In this document: positions 40,203-48,145 of the stretch, in pieces | Layout of the letters: each line of letters begins with the position of its first letter | Numbering within the stretch: position 1 is the stretch's first letter | Notes under the pieces: model-generated | Told to the model about the DNA's origin: nothing | The model's database searches: none | Seen by the model: only the letters and a program-made list of their open reading frames with translations | Program-made: the position numbers and the translations under genes | NCBI RefSeq assembly: GCF_003946675.1 | Contig: NZ_RHOT01000016.1 | Span: 1-48,226, forward strand | Length of the DNA: 48,226 nt | Direction of reading: 5' to 3' | From: Lapidilactobacillus gannanensis | Lineage (GTDB): Bacteria > Bacillota > Bacilli > Lactobacillales > Lactobacillaceae

Positions 40203-40382
40203 ATGGCTAAGACAATTGTTCGCGACAACGAGTCACTTGATGATGCTCTTCGACGTTTTAAACGTTCTGTTTCTAAAAGCGGTACACTTCAAGAATACCG
40301 GAAACGAGAATTTTACGAGAAACCAAGCGTTAAACGTAAATTAAAATCCGAAGCTGCTCGGAAGCGTAAGAAGTTTAGATAA
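40203..40382 (+). CDS. rpsU: 30S ribosomal protein S21
   Basis: 59 residues, very basic: [20 protein letters not shown] then [20 protein letters not shown] and a KRK-rich tail. It binds the 30S platform near the anti-Shine-Dalgarno. ATG 40203 has GGAGGG upstream. The longer frame to 40164 includes the leader and is not coding. A strong promoter precedes and a terminator follows at once, so rpsU is transcribed alone or with partial read-through to yqeY. Confidence 0.97.
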   Translation: MAKTIVRDNESLDDALRRFKRSVSKSGTLQEYRKREFYEKPSVKRKLKSEAARKRKKFR

Positions 40383-40388
40383 TGATTT

Positions 40389-40448
40389 TACCCCCTTAGT
40401 TTTGGGATTACACATTGTGATCTTACGACTACGGGGGTATTTCTTTTT
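40389..40448 (+). terminator. Terminator after rpsU
   Basis: TACCCCC (40389-40395) pairs with GGGGGTA (40433-40439), extended by AGT/ACT, with a ~30-nt loop, followed by TTTCTTTTTTT. The long loop suggests a leaky terminator. Confidence 0.75.
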
Positions 40449-40453
40449 TTAGA

Positions 40454-40563
40454 GTGCAAAAATAGACGGTTAGCCAATGAGCATTAAAGTTATTTTCCCA
40501 ATTAGCTGAATTTGGCTGATTGGGAAAATGATTTTAAGCGGAGTTGGCTGTCTGTTTTTGCAC
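40454..40563. repeat. 110-nt long imperfect palindrome between rpsU and yqeY
   Basis: Outer arms GTGCAAAAATAGAC (40454-40467) and GTCTGTTTTTGCAC (40550-40563) pair with one wobble. The next step AGCCAA / TTGGCT pairs after a 4-nt bulge. An inner stem TTTTCCCAAT (40492-40501 area) / ATTGGGAAAA caps it. The whole segment can fold into one rod. It has no ORF and does not match the R or F2 families. It could be a MITE-like element, a structured RNA, or a processing/attenuation site for the rpsU-yqeY transcript. Confidence 0.7.
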
Positions 40564-40605
40564 GTTTCCACACAAACCCACATACACTAATCAGGAGGTA
40601 CTACA

Positions 40606-41052
40606 ATGGATTTCAACGCAAAAATCATGGAAGATCTTAAGGCAGCAATGAAGGCTAAGGATAAGACCCGTCTGGCTGTTATTCGTAGCATCAAATCTGC
40701 ATTGATGAATGCTAAAATTAAGAAGAACGAAGCATTAACACCCGATGATGAACTAGCAGTGGTTGCTTCTGAATTGAAACAACGCCAAGACTCATTAGTT
40801 GAGTTCGAAAATGCCGGCCGTCAAGATTTAGCTGATCAATTAAAAGCCGAAATTGCAATCGTTAAAGAATACTTACCAGCAGCATTATCCGATGAGGATT
40901 TAGCTAAAATCGTTGATGACACCATCAGTGAAGTTGGCGCTAGCTCAATGAAAGATATGGGTAACGTCATGAAAGCACTGATGCCTAAAGTCAAGGGACG
41001 TGCTGACGGTGCCAAAGTCAACCAACTTGTTAAAGCAGCGTTATCGAAATAA
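40606..41052 (+). CDS. yqeY: GatB/YqeY domain protein
   Basis: 148 residues, typical for YqeY. An N-terminal helical domain (MDFNAKIMEDLKAAMKAKDKTRLAVIRSIKSALMNAKI) precedes the C-terminal tRNA-binding-like domain also found in GatB (LSDEDLAKIVDDTI, SMKDMGNVMKALMPKVKGRADG). The precise role is unknown; it is linked to tRNA-dependent amidation by homology. RBS AGGAGG is strong. The rpsU-yqeY-phoH order is conserved in Firmicutes. Here 850 bp of repeats separate yqeY from phoH. Confidence 0.93.
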   Translation: MDFNAKIMEDLKAAMKAKDKTRLAVIRSIKSALMNAKIKKNEALTPDDELAVVASELKQRQDSLVEFENAGRQDLADQLKAEIAIVKEYLPAALSDEDLAKIVDDTISEVGASSMKDMGNVMKALMPKVKGRADGAKVNQLVKAALSK

Positions 41053-41092
41053 TAGTAATGTCTATTAATTATTAAAACCTGTTAATAGAATT

Positions 41093-41325
41093 GTGCCAAG
41101 TCTTCCCCAATTAGAAAGTTGTTTGCTGGGCGATTGAACGGGCGTGGAACGCTGTGGCCGTCGATTTGAGCTTATTGCTAACGCAACAATCTCAAATACG
41201 AGGCTTTGACTAGCTGCTAAAGCAGCAAGACAAATTTCACAGCTGACGCCAATCGCCCAGCAACCACCTGATAAAACTAACTGAATTGATCACCACTATT
41301 TAGAAAAATAGATTGATGTAAACTA
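41093..41325 (+). repeat. Structured intergenic repeat, subtype II, copy R6
   Basis: The best-folded copy. Outer arms GCTGGGCGATTG (41125-41136) and CAATCGCCCAGC (41250-41261) are a perfect 12-bp stem. Next come ATTTGAG / CTCAAAT around TTGC-TAAC-GCAA, then hairpin GCTGC-TAAA-GCAGC. Homologous to R4 end to end and to subtype I in the GGGCGTGGAACGC block. Non-coding. Confidence 0.8.
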
Positions 41326-41331
41326 CTAAGT

Positions 41332-41382
41332 CTGTTTGACAATCTTTCTGGAATTAACCAGAAACTGTCAAACAGTTTTTTT
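41332..41382 (+). terminator. Rho-independent terminator downstream of R6
   Basis: CTGTTTGACA pairs with TGTCAAACAG (ends 41332 and 41375), inner TTCTGG / CCAGAA, followed by seven T. It probably terminates the yqeY transcript, which would then carry R6 as its 3' UTR. Confidence 0.88.
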
Positions 41383-41462
41383 GTAATAATGTTCAGTTAG
41401 GACAACAATCGAAGCTAAGTTGATCTATCCTGATATACTTGCCTTATGTGCTGGCAAAGATA

Positions 41463-41655
41463 AAGTGCACTAACTCAGCTCCAGACGGCGTGGAGGGATC
41501 TTGGCGTCAGCCGCCAAATTGTTCTTAATGGCTGTGCCATTTAGAACAAGACTTGTATCTGAGACAATTTGGTTTGGAATTGGCTCAGATCAACGTCGGC
41601 CGCGTTCCACGCCAAGCAGCCCGGAACAGAGTCAGACGCCATTCTGTTTTAAAAC
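41463..41655 (-). repeat. Structured intergenic repeat, subtype I, copy R7
   Basis: Inverted relative to R6, 137 bp away. It has the right block first (CTCCAGACGGCGTGGAGG, TTGGCGTCAGCCGCC) and the left block last (CGGCCGCGTTCCACGCCAAG, GTCAGACGCCATTCTGTTTT). Arms TTGGCGT / ACGCCAA pair. The central hairpin is GTTCTTAATGGC-TGT-GCCATTTAGAAC in place of the short GC hairpin of R1/R2. A + strand reading frame here is fortuitous. Confidence 0.78.
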
Positions 41656-41688
41656 TTTTTATGAATCTTGTGTTAAACCAAAGTCCCG

Positions 41689-41797
41689 CTAGTCATCGCA
41701 ACTTGAGCTAATCGTGCTACGCTTGGCAAATGACTAGGTACAATTTGAATATTCACATGATCGACAAGGTCGCTCCTGCAAATATTCGAAATTGTAC
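41689..41797. other. Two tandem hairpins upstream of phoH
   Basis: Hairpin 1: CTAGTCAT (41689-41696) / ATGACTAG (41730-41737). Hairpin 2: GTACAATTTGAATATT (41738-41753) with AATATTCGAAATTGTAC (41781-41797), nearly perfect with one extra base. They abut without gap and lie about 100 bp before the phoH start. CGCAACTTGAG occurs at 41697 and again at 41821. No terminator T-run. This may be a 5' regulatory RNA or another repeat. No clear phoH promoter was identified. Confidence 0.5.
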
Positions 41798-41898
41798 TAC
41801 GTCAAAAACCCGCCAACCTTCGCAACTTGAGACATTATGTGCTAAAATTTAAGTATTCAATCACTGTTAGCAGTGACTTTACGATAGGAGCGAATTTC

Positions 41899-42888
41899 TT
41901 GACCGAAGCAACTAATCAAGCCGTCGAAGAAAAGACGTTTGTGCTACAAGAGCCAGAACAGGCGGTCAACCTGTTAGGCGTTAATGATGAGTTCTTACAC
42001 ATTATTGAAGATGAGTTATCGGTATCATTACGTGCGTTTGCTGATCGCATCATTGTAACTGGACCAGCGGAAGTTGATCAACAAGTTCTAGCCATTTTTA
42101 ACCAGCTTAGTGAAGTCAGCACACATCATATTACAATTACTGCTTCAGATGTTCGCAGTGCCATTAAGATGGCTCAGAAGGGCACGATTAGCCGTTTCAG
42201 TGATATGTACAATGAAGTTCTAATTAAAGATAGTCAACATCGTGCCATTCGAGTCAAAAATTTAGGCCAACGCGAGTATGTACAATTAGTGCGTCATAAT
42301 GACATTACATTTGGTATTGGCCCAGCCGGAACCGGGAAAACTTTCTTAGCAGTCGTTTTGGCAGTAGCTGCGTTGAAGGCCCATGAAGTTGAACGAATTA
42401 TTTTAACTCGGCCGGCAGTTGAAGCAGGTGAGAGCTTAGGCTTTCTTCCAGGTGACTTGAAGGAAAAAATCGATCCATATTTGCGGCCGATTTATGATGC
42501 TTTGTACACTGTTTTGGGTCAAGATCAAACAAATCGGATGTTAGAGCGTGGCATTATTGAAATTGCGCCATTAGCCTATATGCGTGGGCGGACTTTAGAG
42601 AATGCTTTTGTGATTTTGGATGAGGCCCAAAACACGACAACCGCACAGATGAAGATGTTTCTGACCCGTTTAGGTTTAAATTCACGAATGATTGTTAATG
42701 GTGACTTGACCCAAGTGGATTTACCACATAATCAAAAAAGTGGGCTGAAACAGGCCGGTGAAATTCTACGGTCAGTTAAACATATTGGCTTTATTGATTT
42801 TTCTTCAGCCGATGTGGTTCGCCACCCAGTTGTGGCCCAAATTATTGACGCTTATCAAAAATATGATCAGGAGCAAAGAAAAGCATGA
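41899..42888 (+). CDS. phoH: PhoH family ATPase
   Basis: 329 residues. The N-terminal RNA-binding-like part (about 20-115) includes NLLGVNDEFLHIIEDELSVSLRAF. The P-loop ATPase domain has Walker A GPAGTGKTFLAV, LTRPAVEAGESLGFLPGDLKEKIDPY, Walker B FVILDEAQNTT and the C-terminal NGDLTQVDLPHNQKSGL. It is likely involved in RNA metabolism together with YbeY. The start is placed at TTG 41899, 8 nt after AGGAG; an in-frame ATG at 41827 has no RBS and adds a non-family extension. It overlaps ybeY by 4 nt. Confidence 0.95.
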   Translation: MTEATNQAVEEKTFVLQEPEQAVNLLGVNDEFLHIIEDELSVSLRAFADRIIVTGPAEVDQQVLAIFNQLSEVSTHHITITASDVRSAIKMAQKGTISRFSDMYNEVLIKDSQHRAIRVKNLGQREYVQLVRHNDITFGIGPAGTGKTFLAVVLAVAALKAHEVERIILTRPAVEAGESLGFLPGDLKEKIDPYLRPIYDALYTVLGQDQTNRMLERGIIEIAPLAYMRGRTLENAFVILDEAQNTTTAQMKMFLTRLGLNSRMIVNGDLTQVDLPHNQKSGLKQAGEILRSVKHIGFIDFSSADVVRHPVVAQIIDAYQKYDQEQRKA

Positions 42889-43361
42889 ACTTAGAGATTA
42901 TTAACGAAGAGCAGTTAGTTCCTGCAGGGCGAGAACAGTGGATGCGTGACTTAATTGAATTCGCTGCAAAAGAATTGAATGAAGCACCCGACACAGAAAT
43001 GTCAATCAGCTTGGTTAGCGATGATGAGATTCAACGCGTTAATCGGGAATACCGCCAGAAAGATCGGGCGACTGATGTCATCAGTTTTGCGATTGAAGAT
43101 GATGAGTCTGATTTGCCGAATTTTGAAGAGTTGGCAAGTGAATTTGATATTCCGCGTAATATTGGTGATTTGATTATTGCGCCCCATTATGTTGCTGAAC
43201 AAGCTAAAAACTATGGTCATAGTTTTGATCGGGAATTTGGTTATACCCTTGTTCATGGTTTCTTGCATTTAAATGGCTACGATCATATTGAACCTGAAGA
43301 TGAAAAAGTGATGATCAGCCTGCAAGAGAAGATTTTGGATAATTATGGGCTTAAACGCTAA
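42885..43361 (+). CDS. ybeY: rRNA maturation endoribonuclease YbeY
   Basis: 158 residues. The zinc motif HGFLHLNGYDH supplies the three His ligands. DRATDVISFAIED and GDLIIAPHYVAEQAK are family hallmarks. It takes part in 16S rRNA 3'-end maturation and ribosome quality control. Its ATG overlaps the phoH stop (ATGA) and its end overlaps dgkA by 17 nt, which makes phoH-ybeY-dgkA one translationally coupled unit. Confidence 0.96.
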   Translation: MNLEIINEEQLVPAGREQWMRDLIEFAAKELNEAPDTEMSISLVSDDEIQRVNREYRQKDRATDVISFAIEDDESDLPNFEELASEFDIPRNIGDLIIAPHYVAEQAKNYGHSFDREFGYTLVHGFLHLNGYDHIEPEDEKVMISLQEKILDNYGLKR

Positions 43362-43743
43362 GAAACCGCAGACCAGTAAAAATCATTCGTTCTGGCAATC
43401 TTTACGTCATGCTGCCCAGGGCTTGAGTTTTACTTTTCAGCACGAAGGTAATTTTAAACGTCATCTCGCTATTGCCACGATTGTGATTGTGCTCAGTGCA
43501 ATTTTACAAGTGGCCAAAACTGAATGGCTGTGGCTAGTTAGTGTGATTTTTATCGTTTTAATTGCGGAACTGTGGAATACAGTTGTTGAATACCTAGTTG
43601 ATTTACTGGTCGCAAAGCAGTACGATACAATGGCCAAGCACATTAAAGATGTTTCGGCGGCGATTGTCTTGGTTGCGAGTTTGTTAGCCGTCATTGTTGG
43701 TTTAATAATTTTTGTGCCTTATGTTTTACAAATATTAGCATAA
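43345..43743 (+). CDS. dgkA: Undecaprenol/diacylglycerol kinase
   Basis: 132 residues. A cytosolic N-terminal helix (FWQSLRHAAQGLSFTFQHEGNFKRHL) precedes three transmembrane helices. The catalytic loop is IAELWNTVVEYLVDLLV followed by KHIKDVSAAIVLVASL. In Gram-positives this enzyme phosphorylates undecaprenol with ATP for cell-wall lipid carrier recycling. It overlaps ybeY by 17 nt; cdd follows 17 bp later behind AGAGGAG. Confidence 0.93.
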   Translation: MGLNAKKPQTSKNHSFWQSLRHAAQGLSFTFQHEGNFKRHLAIATIVIVLSAILQVAKTEWLWLVSVIFIVLIAELWNTVVEYLVDLLVAKQYDTMAKHIKDVSAAIVLVASLLAVIVGLIIFVPYVLQILA

Positions 43744-43760
43744 AGAGGAGCCTGATTAGG

Positions 43761-44156
43761 ATGGATGAACTAACTGAGCGTGCACGCCAAGCTCGCGAAC
43801 AAGCTTACGTGCCATATTCACACTTTGCCGTTGGCGCGGCGGTTATGACCGCTGATGGTCAAATTTACACTGGCTGTAATATTGAGAACTCGTCGTATGG
43901 GATGAGTTTATGTGCGGAACGAGTTGCCATGTTTAAAGCCGTTTCCGCTGGTCATCGCCATTTAAAGGCGATTGCTGTTGTCGGTGATACAAAAGGGCCA
44001 GTTTCACCATGCGGAGCCTGCCGTCAAGTGATGACCGAATTTATGCCAGCCGATGCCAGTGTGACTTTGTCGAATTTACAAGGTAAGTCAGAAACACTGC
44101 CGTTAAAAGAAGTGTTACCATTTGCCTTCTTCTTAAATGATGATCGGGTCGATTAA
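43761..44156 (+). CDS. cdd: Cytidine deaminase
   Basis: 131 residues, homotetrameric type. CNIENSSYGMSLCAERVAMFKAV contains the zinc ligand Cys and catalytic Glu; SPCGACRQVMTEF contains the other two Cys ligands. It deaminates cytidine and deoxycytidine in pyrimidine salvage. It is the last gene before the usual era position; here era is displaced by 2.3 kb because of the ABC exporter insertion. Confidence 0.96.
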   Translation: MDELTERARQAREQAYVPYSHFAVGAAVMTADGQIYTGCNIENSSYGMSLCAERVAMFKAVSAGHRHLKAIAVVGDTKGPVSPCGACRQVMTEFMPADASVTLSNLQGKSETLPLKEVLPFAFFLNDDRVD

Positions 44157-44268
44157 TCAGCACCACTAAAAAATAAAAATTAGCGTGTGACAAAAATTGT
44201 TGGCAGTGATTTGCCAGCGTGAGGAAGAGTCTGAGACATAAAGTCTATATTCCAAAAAATAATCCGAA

Positions 44269-44400
44269 CTTTCGTTGCTGAAATGTGTTCTCAAAGGTAA
44301 CCGGTTCTGCTTAACGCAAAAATGTCGAGCAATTCTAACGAATTGTTCGGCATTTTTCGTTAATGCTCACCGACTGACTGCTTTTTGCACACACTCTCTC
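44269..44400. repeat. Family-2 repeat around a terminator hairpin, copy F2b
   Basis: TTTCGTTGCTGAAATGTGTTC, CAAAGGTAAC and GGTTCTGCTTAACG precede the hairpin; CGTTAATGCTCACCGACTGA and CTTTTTGCACAC follow. GTGT/ACAC and CAAAG/CTTTTTG ends can pair, enclosing the terminator. It matches F2a in layout and F2c in its outer parts. To the left, GAGTCTGAGACATAAAGTC (about 44226-44244) resembles a boilerplate intergenic sequence common in lactobacilli. About 250 further bases up to the ABC gene show nothing recognisable. Confidence 0.6.
44318..44357. terminator. Bidirectional terminator after cdd
   Basis: AAAATGTCGAGCAATTC pairs with GAATTGTTCGGCATTTTT, with a TAAC loop and two G-T or mismatch positions. 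It likely ends the phoH-ybeY-dgkA-cdd operon. Confidence 0.8.
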
Positions 44401-44654
44401 TTGCTGATAAGCAGAATAAGTACCTTTTTTGATAACGGAGTTCAAATGGTCAAAGCGCGTTTGGTCTTTGATAAAATGATTTCTGAATAGCCAAATATTG
44501 TTGCTCTTCAAAACAAAATTAGTAAATTTCTAATTTTAAAGGTAATAATATCATTTGGTACTAATGACCGATATACATATTATCATATTACTCTCATAAT
44601 AACGGTATTAAAAACTTACCTGATCGCTTAGACCAGCTGGAAAGTGTGATCATA

Positions 44655-46247
44655 ATGATTTGGAAATATGGCAATAAGCGAACATTATTTTTATTAATGC
44701 CGTTAATGATAATTGGTAATTCAATTAGCGTGATTACAGGTTTGATGACTAGTTGCTTCATTACCGCAGCGACTAATAAAAACATGGTTCTTTTTTGGCA
44801 AACTGCATTCTTAGGTACTGCGTGCTTAATTCTTGTAACTTTGATCAACTTAATGATGGTTCGAGTTAAGAATAAACTAATTATGGAAGTTAATCTGAGA
44901 ATTAAAGCAATTGTACTAGAGTCGATCGCGAAAAAAAGTCAAATTGATTCGGGCGATGAATTATCATTTATGACGAATGATTTGAAATTATTAGAGACGA
45001 AAGGCATTGAAAACGAGATTAATATTTTAGGCCTCATTTTTGAATTTGTCATTGCCTTTGTGGTGGCCTTAACTTTGGATTGGCTAGTGACATTGGCCTT
45101 TATTCTTGCTGGCGTCGTCCCAGCATTGCTTTCGGCAAAACTGGGCGGGCGAATTGAGGCAGCATCTACTGCGTGGAGTAAAAGTAACTCAGCTTATACT
45201 GGACAGCTTAAGAATCTATTTGAGGGTTTAGCGATTATTCAACTTTATCAATCATTTGCATTTTTTACTGCTAAAGGATTAAGAGAATCCCGACGGTTAG
45301 AGAAAGCACTTCGCAAAATGAACATTCTGGTCGGCCAGGTCGAGCAACTATTAACCGGGATTGCTTACATCGCACTAATGCTATTACCATTTAGTTTTGG
45401 GATTTATCGTGTAATTCAAGGTGCAACTACTTTAGCAATTTTCATGGGTGTGATGCAAGTTAGTAACTCAGTAATTAATCCGATGTTAAATATTTTTACT
45501 AAAATAAATGAATTGAAAACAACTAAGCCAATTCAAGCAAAAATCAAAATTGCCCTTCAACGAGGCCAGCAAACCGTGGCAGAACCAGCCAATGATTTTG
45601 TTAAGCTGACGTTAACCGACGTTGGCCTAAAACGAGCTGGCAAGCAATTATTTACTCATTTTAACCTCCGGGTACAGGCTGGGGATAAAGTCTTAATTAT
45701 GGCCCCATCAGGCTTTGGTAAATCCAGTTTATTGAAGGCACTACTTGGTGAGTTGACCTTCAATCAAGGCAGCTATCAATTTAATCAGCAACCGGTTATT
45801 CCAGCCACAACACAAACCCTGTTGCCAAATTTTGCTTACATTACGCAACAGCCTTTCTTATTTGTTGATAGTTTGACGAATAATCTAACGCTCGGTAGTG
45901 ACTTTAACAATCAGCAAATAACTGCCGCACTTGCTGCGAGCGATCTAACTGAATTATCAAAGGAGAAGGGACTTGATTATCAAGTTGGCTCAGATTCCCG
46001 ACAATTATCAGGCGGTCAAATTCAGCGTTTAGAAATTGCTCGGGCAATTCTGCGGCAGCGCCCAATTGTTCTAGCTGATGAACCTACTTCGGCCTTAGAT
46101 GAAGAAAGTGCCGCAATTATTCAGCAAACGCTATTAACACAGGCGGAAACCTTAATTCAGGTTTCTCATAAAGTACCGCTCAGCGTACAAGCGCAGTTTA
46201 CTAAGGTGATTCATCTGGATAACTCAGCAGTAATCGTGCCATCCTAG
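44655..46247 (+). CDS. ABC exporter (fused membrane and ATPase domains)
   Basis: About 530 residues. The N-terminal six-helix exporter domain (about 1-280) starts KYGNKRTLFLLMPLMIIGNS. The nucleotide-binding domain (about 310-530) has Walker A APSGFGKSSLLKAL, Q-loop ITQQPFLFVD, signature LSGGQIQRLEIARAIL, Walker B PIVLADEPTSALDE and switch His in QVSHKV. A half-transporter that must dimerise. The substrate is unknown; peptides, bacteriocins or lipids are typical. ATG 44655 is preferred to GTG 44646; the RBS is poor (GGAAAG). It interrupts the conserved cdd-era neighbourhood and is flanked by family-2 repeats, so it may have been acquired. Confidence 0.88.
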   Translation: MIWKYGNKRTLFLLMPLMIIGNSISVITGLMTSCFITAATNKNMVLFWQTAFLGTACLILVTLINLMMVRVKNKLIMEVNLRIKAIVLESIAKKSQIDSGDELSFMTNDLKLLETKGIENEINILGLIFEFVIAFVVALTLDWLVTLAFILAGVVPALLSAKLGGRIEAASTAWSKSNSAYTGQLKNLFEGLAIIQLYQSFAFFTAKGLRESRRLEKALRKMNILVGQVEQLLTGIAYIALMLLPFSFGIYRVIQGATTLAIFMGVMQVSNSVINPMLNIFTKINELKTTKPIQAKIKIALQRGQQTVAEPANDFVKLTLTDVGLKRAGKQLFTHFNLRVQAGDKVLIMAPSGFGKSSLLKALLGELTFNQGSYQFNQQPVIPATTQTLLPNFAYITQQPFLFVDSLTNNLTLGSDFNNQQITAALAASDLTELSKEKGLDYQVGSDSRQLSGGQIQRLEIARAILRQRPIVLADEPTSALDEESAAIIQQTLLTQAETLIQVSHKVPLSVQAQFTKVIHLDNSAVIVPS

Positions 46248-46290
46248 GTAAGGCGGTGCCACAAGTGCTGCGCTAAAATTAAATAAAGCA

Positions 46291-46347
46291 GTTGAAACGT
46301 GTTCGCCAAAGGTAACTTCTGCTACTTAATGCCTTTTGCACACGCTG
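46291..46347. repeat. Family-2 repeat, internally deleted copy F2c
   Basis: GTTGAAACGTGTTCGCCAAAGGTAAC-type sequence followed at once by TTCTGCTACTTAATG and CCTTTTGCACACGCTG. It keeps both outer parts of F2b (GTGTTC, CAAAGGTAAC, CTTTT-GCACAC) but lacks the central terminator hairpin. CAAAGG and CCTTTTG still pair. It lies about 125 bp before era. Confidence 0.5.
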
Positions 46348-46469
46348 TAGTTATCTTTGCCAGGCAAGTGTTATAATCAAAAGAGAACTTAAATAACGAA
46401 TATGCGGTATCAAAGTGGTACTAAAAGTAGTGTCTAATCACTACTAGCATTCATAAAGGATGAACAGAA

Positions 46470-47375
46470 ATGGCAGAATTTAAATCCGGTTTTGTGGCTT
46501 TGTTGGGCCGACCTAATGTGGGTAAATCAACGTTAATGAATCGTGTTATTGGTGAGAAAGTTGCGATTATGTCGCCTAAAGCTCAGACTACGCGCAATAA
46601 GATTCAAGGTGTGATTACTGATGATGAAGCACAAATTGTTTTTCTGGACACACCAGGGATTCATAAACCCAAAAATGATTTAGATAATTATATGGATCAA
46701 GCAGCTTTTTCAACATTAAGCGAAGTGGATATTGCGATTTATATGACTGGGGCGATGGATAAGATTGGCCCTGGAGATCGTTTTATTCTTGAAAAACTAG
46801 CCAATATTAAAACACCACTATTTCTAGTTATAAATAAAATTGATTTGGTTCATCCCGACGATTTATTGACGTTGATCAATGAGTATCGGACTTTGGCTGA
46901 CTTTGCGGAAATCATTCCCTTGTCAGCCACTCAAGGTAATAACGTTGATGAATTAGTTAAAGAAATCAAACACTATTTACCAGCTGGACCAAAGTACTAT
47001 CCTGATGATCAATTGACGGATCATCCAGAATATTTCGTTGTGGCTGAACTGATTCGCGAACAATTATTATTACAAACTCGTGATGAAATTCCTCATTCTG
47101 TTGCAGTTGTCGTTGAAGACATGAATACACATGAGAATGGCAAATTAGTGATCAACGCCACTGTTTTCGTTGACCGTGAAAGTCAAAAGGGCATTGTTAT
47201 CGGTAAGGGGGCGTCGATGATCAAACATGTTGGTATTGGTGCTCGGCGCGAAATCGAACCACTTTTAGGCGAGAAAGTTAACCTGAAACTACAAGTTAAA
47301 GTGCAACGTAATTGGCGTGACAACCCACTTTTCTTGAAGCGGGCTGGCTACGACCAACGCGATTTTAAAAATTGA
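46470..47375 (+). CDS. era: GTPase Era
   Basis: 301 residues. G1 [13 protein letters not shown]2/switch [11 protein letters not shown]3 DTPGI, G4 NKID, and G5 SATQGN in the GTPase domain (about 1-175). The C-terminal KH domain has [19 protein letters not shown] and [13 protein letters not shown]. It binds the 16S rRNA 3' end during 30S assembly. RBS AAAGGATG. It overlaps recO by 4 nt. Confidence 0.97.
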   Translation: MAEFKSGFVALLGRPNVGKSTLMNRVIGEKVAIMSPKAQTTRNKIQGVITDDEAQIVFLDTPGIHKPKNDLDNYMDQAAFSTLSEVDIAIYMTGAMDKIGPGDRFILEKLANIKTPLFLVINKIDLVHPDDLLTLINEYRTLADFAEIIPLSATQGNNVDELVKEIKHYLPAGPKYYPDDQLTDHPEYFVVAELIREQLLLQTRDEIPHSVAVVVEDMNTHENGKLVINATVFVDRESQKGIVIGKGASMIKHVGIGARREIEPLLGEKVNLKLQVKVQRNWRDNPLFLKRAGYDQRDFKN

Positions 47376-48145
47376 GTTGGCTGCGTGATGTTGAATTTCG
47401 CGGTATGGTCATGTATCGGCGTGATTATTCGGAGCGGGATTTACTCGTCCAGATTTTAACTGATCGTTTTGGTCCGAAGATGTTTTTGGTCCGCGGTGCT
47501 AAGAAGCGCGGCTTTAAAATGACCAGTGCTATTTTACCTTTTACTGAAGCTGAATATATTGGGCGGATCAATTCTGATGGCTTGTCTTATTTAACCACGA
47601 CCAAAAGTACGAAGATGTGGCGCCATATCAGTAGTGATTTGGTCTTACAAGCTTATGCTTCATATTTGCTGACCTTAACGGCAGCGGCCTTTCCAGAAGG
47701 TAATCCTGTTGGGCGCGCTTATGATTTGATTCAAACGGCCTTGGAACGGATGGATGATCAAGCTGATGCGCAATTGTTAACTAACTTGGTTGAGGTAAAA
47801 TTATTAGGTGAATTTGGCGTGGCGCCGTATTTACAAGGCTGCGTGATTTGTCAGCGGAATGATTTGCCTCTGGATTATTCGGAAGCATTGGGTGGCCTTT
47901 TGTGTCAAAATCATTGGGATCGCGATCCTTATCGATTGCATGCGCGCCCAAAAGCGGTGGCGTTATTGCAGCGCTTGGCCGTTTGGCAACCGCAACAAAT
48001 TGGCCAAGTCCAACTAAGTGATTTAACTCGTCGTGAATTACAGCGAATCCTTGATCATATTTATACTGATCAAGTCGGGTTGAAGCTGAAGAGCAAAGTT
48101 TTCCTTGATGAATTAACCAGTAACAGTAATCGGCTGAAGAAATAG
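47372..48145 (+). CDS. recO: DNA repair protein RecO
   Basis: 257 residues. An N-terminal OB-fold ([21 protein letters not shown]) precedes the helical domain with a zinc-type cysteine set: CVIC (from GCVICQRN) and C plus H of LCQNHW. It loads RecA with RecR at gaps. The TTG at 47372 overlaps the era stop; it gives the usual 8-12 residues before the RR(D)Y motif, whereas the first ATG (47405) would cut into it. There is no distinct RBS, so translation is probably coupled to era. Confidence 0.93.
   Translation: MSWLRDVEFRGMVMYRRDYSERDLLVQILTDRFGPKMFLVRGAKKRGFKMTSAILPFTEAEYIGRINSDGLSYLTTTKSTKMWRHISSDLVLQAYASYLLTLTAAAFPEGNPVGRAYDLIQTALERMDDQADAQLLTNLVEVKLLGEFGVAPYLQGCVICQRNDLPLDYSEALGGLLCQNHWDRDPYRLHARPKAVALLQRLAVWQPQQIGQVQLSDLTRRELQRILDHIYTDQVGLKLKSKVFLDELTSNSNRLKK

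Noticed and set aside
5005..41655. R elements as insertion sequences
   Set aside because: No transposase frame, 80-300 bp long, no consistent short target duplications visible by eye. A non-autonomous (MITE) origin cannot be excluded and is noted, but IS is not supported.
41501..41692. 63-codon + strand frame
   Set aside because: Falls inside repeat R7; no RBS, no conserved pattern.
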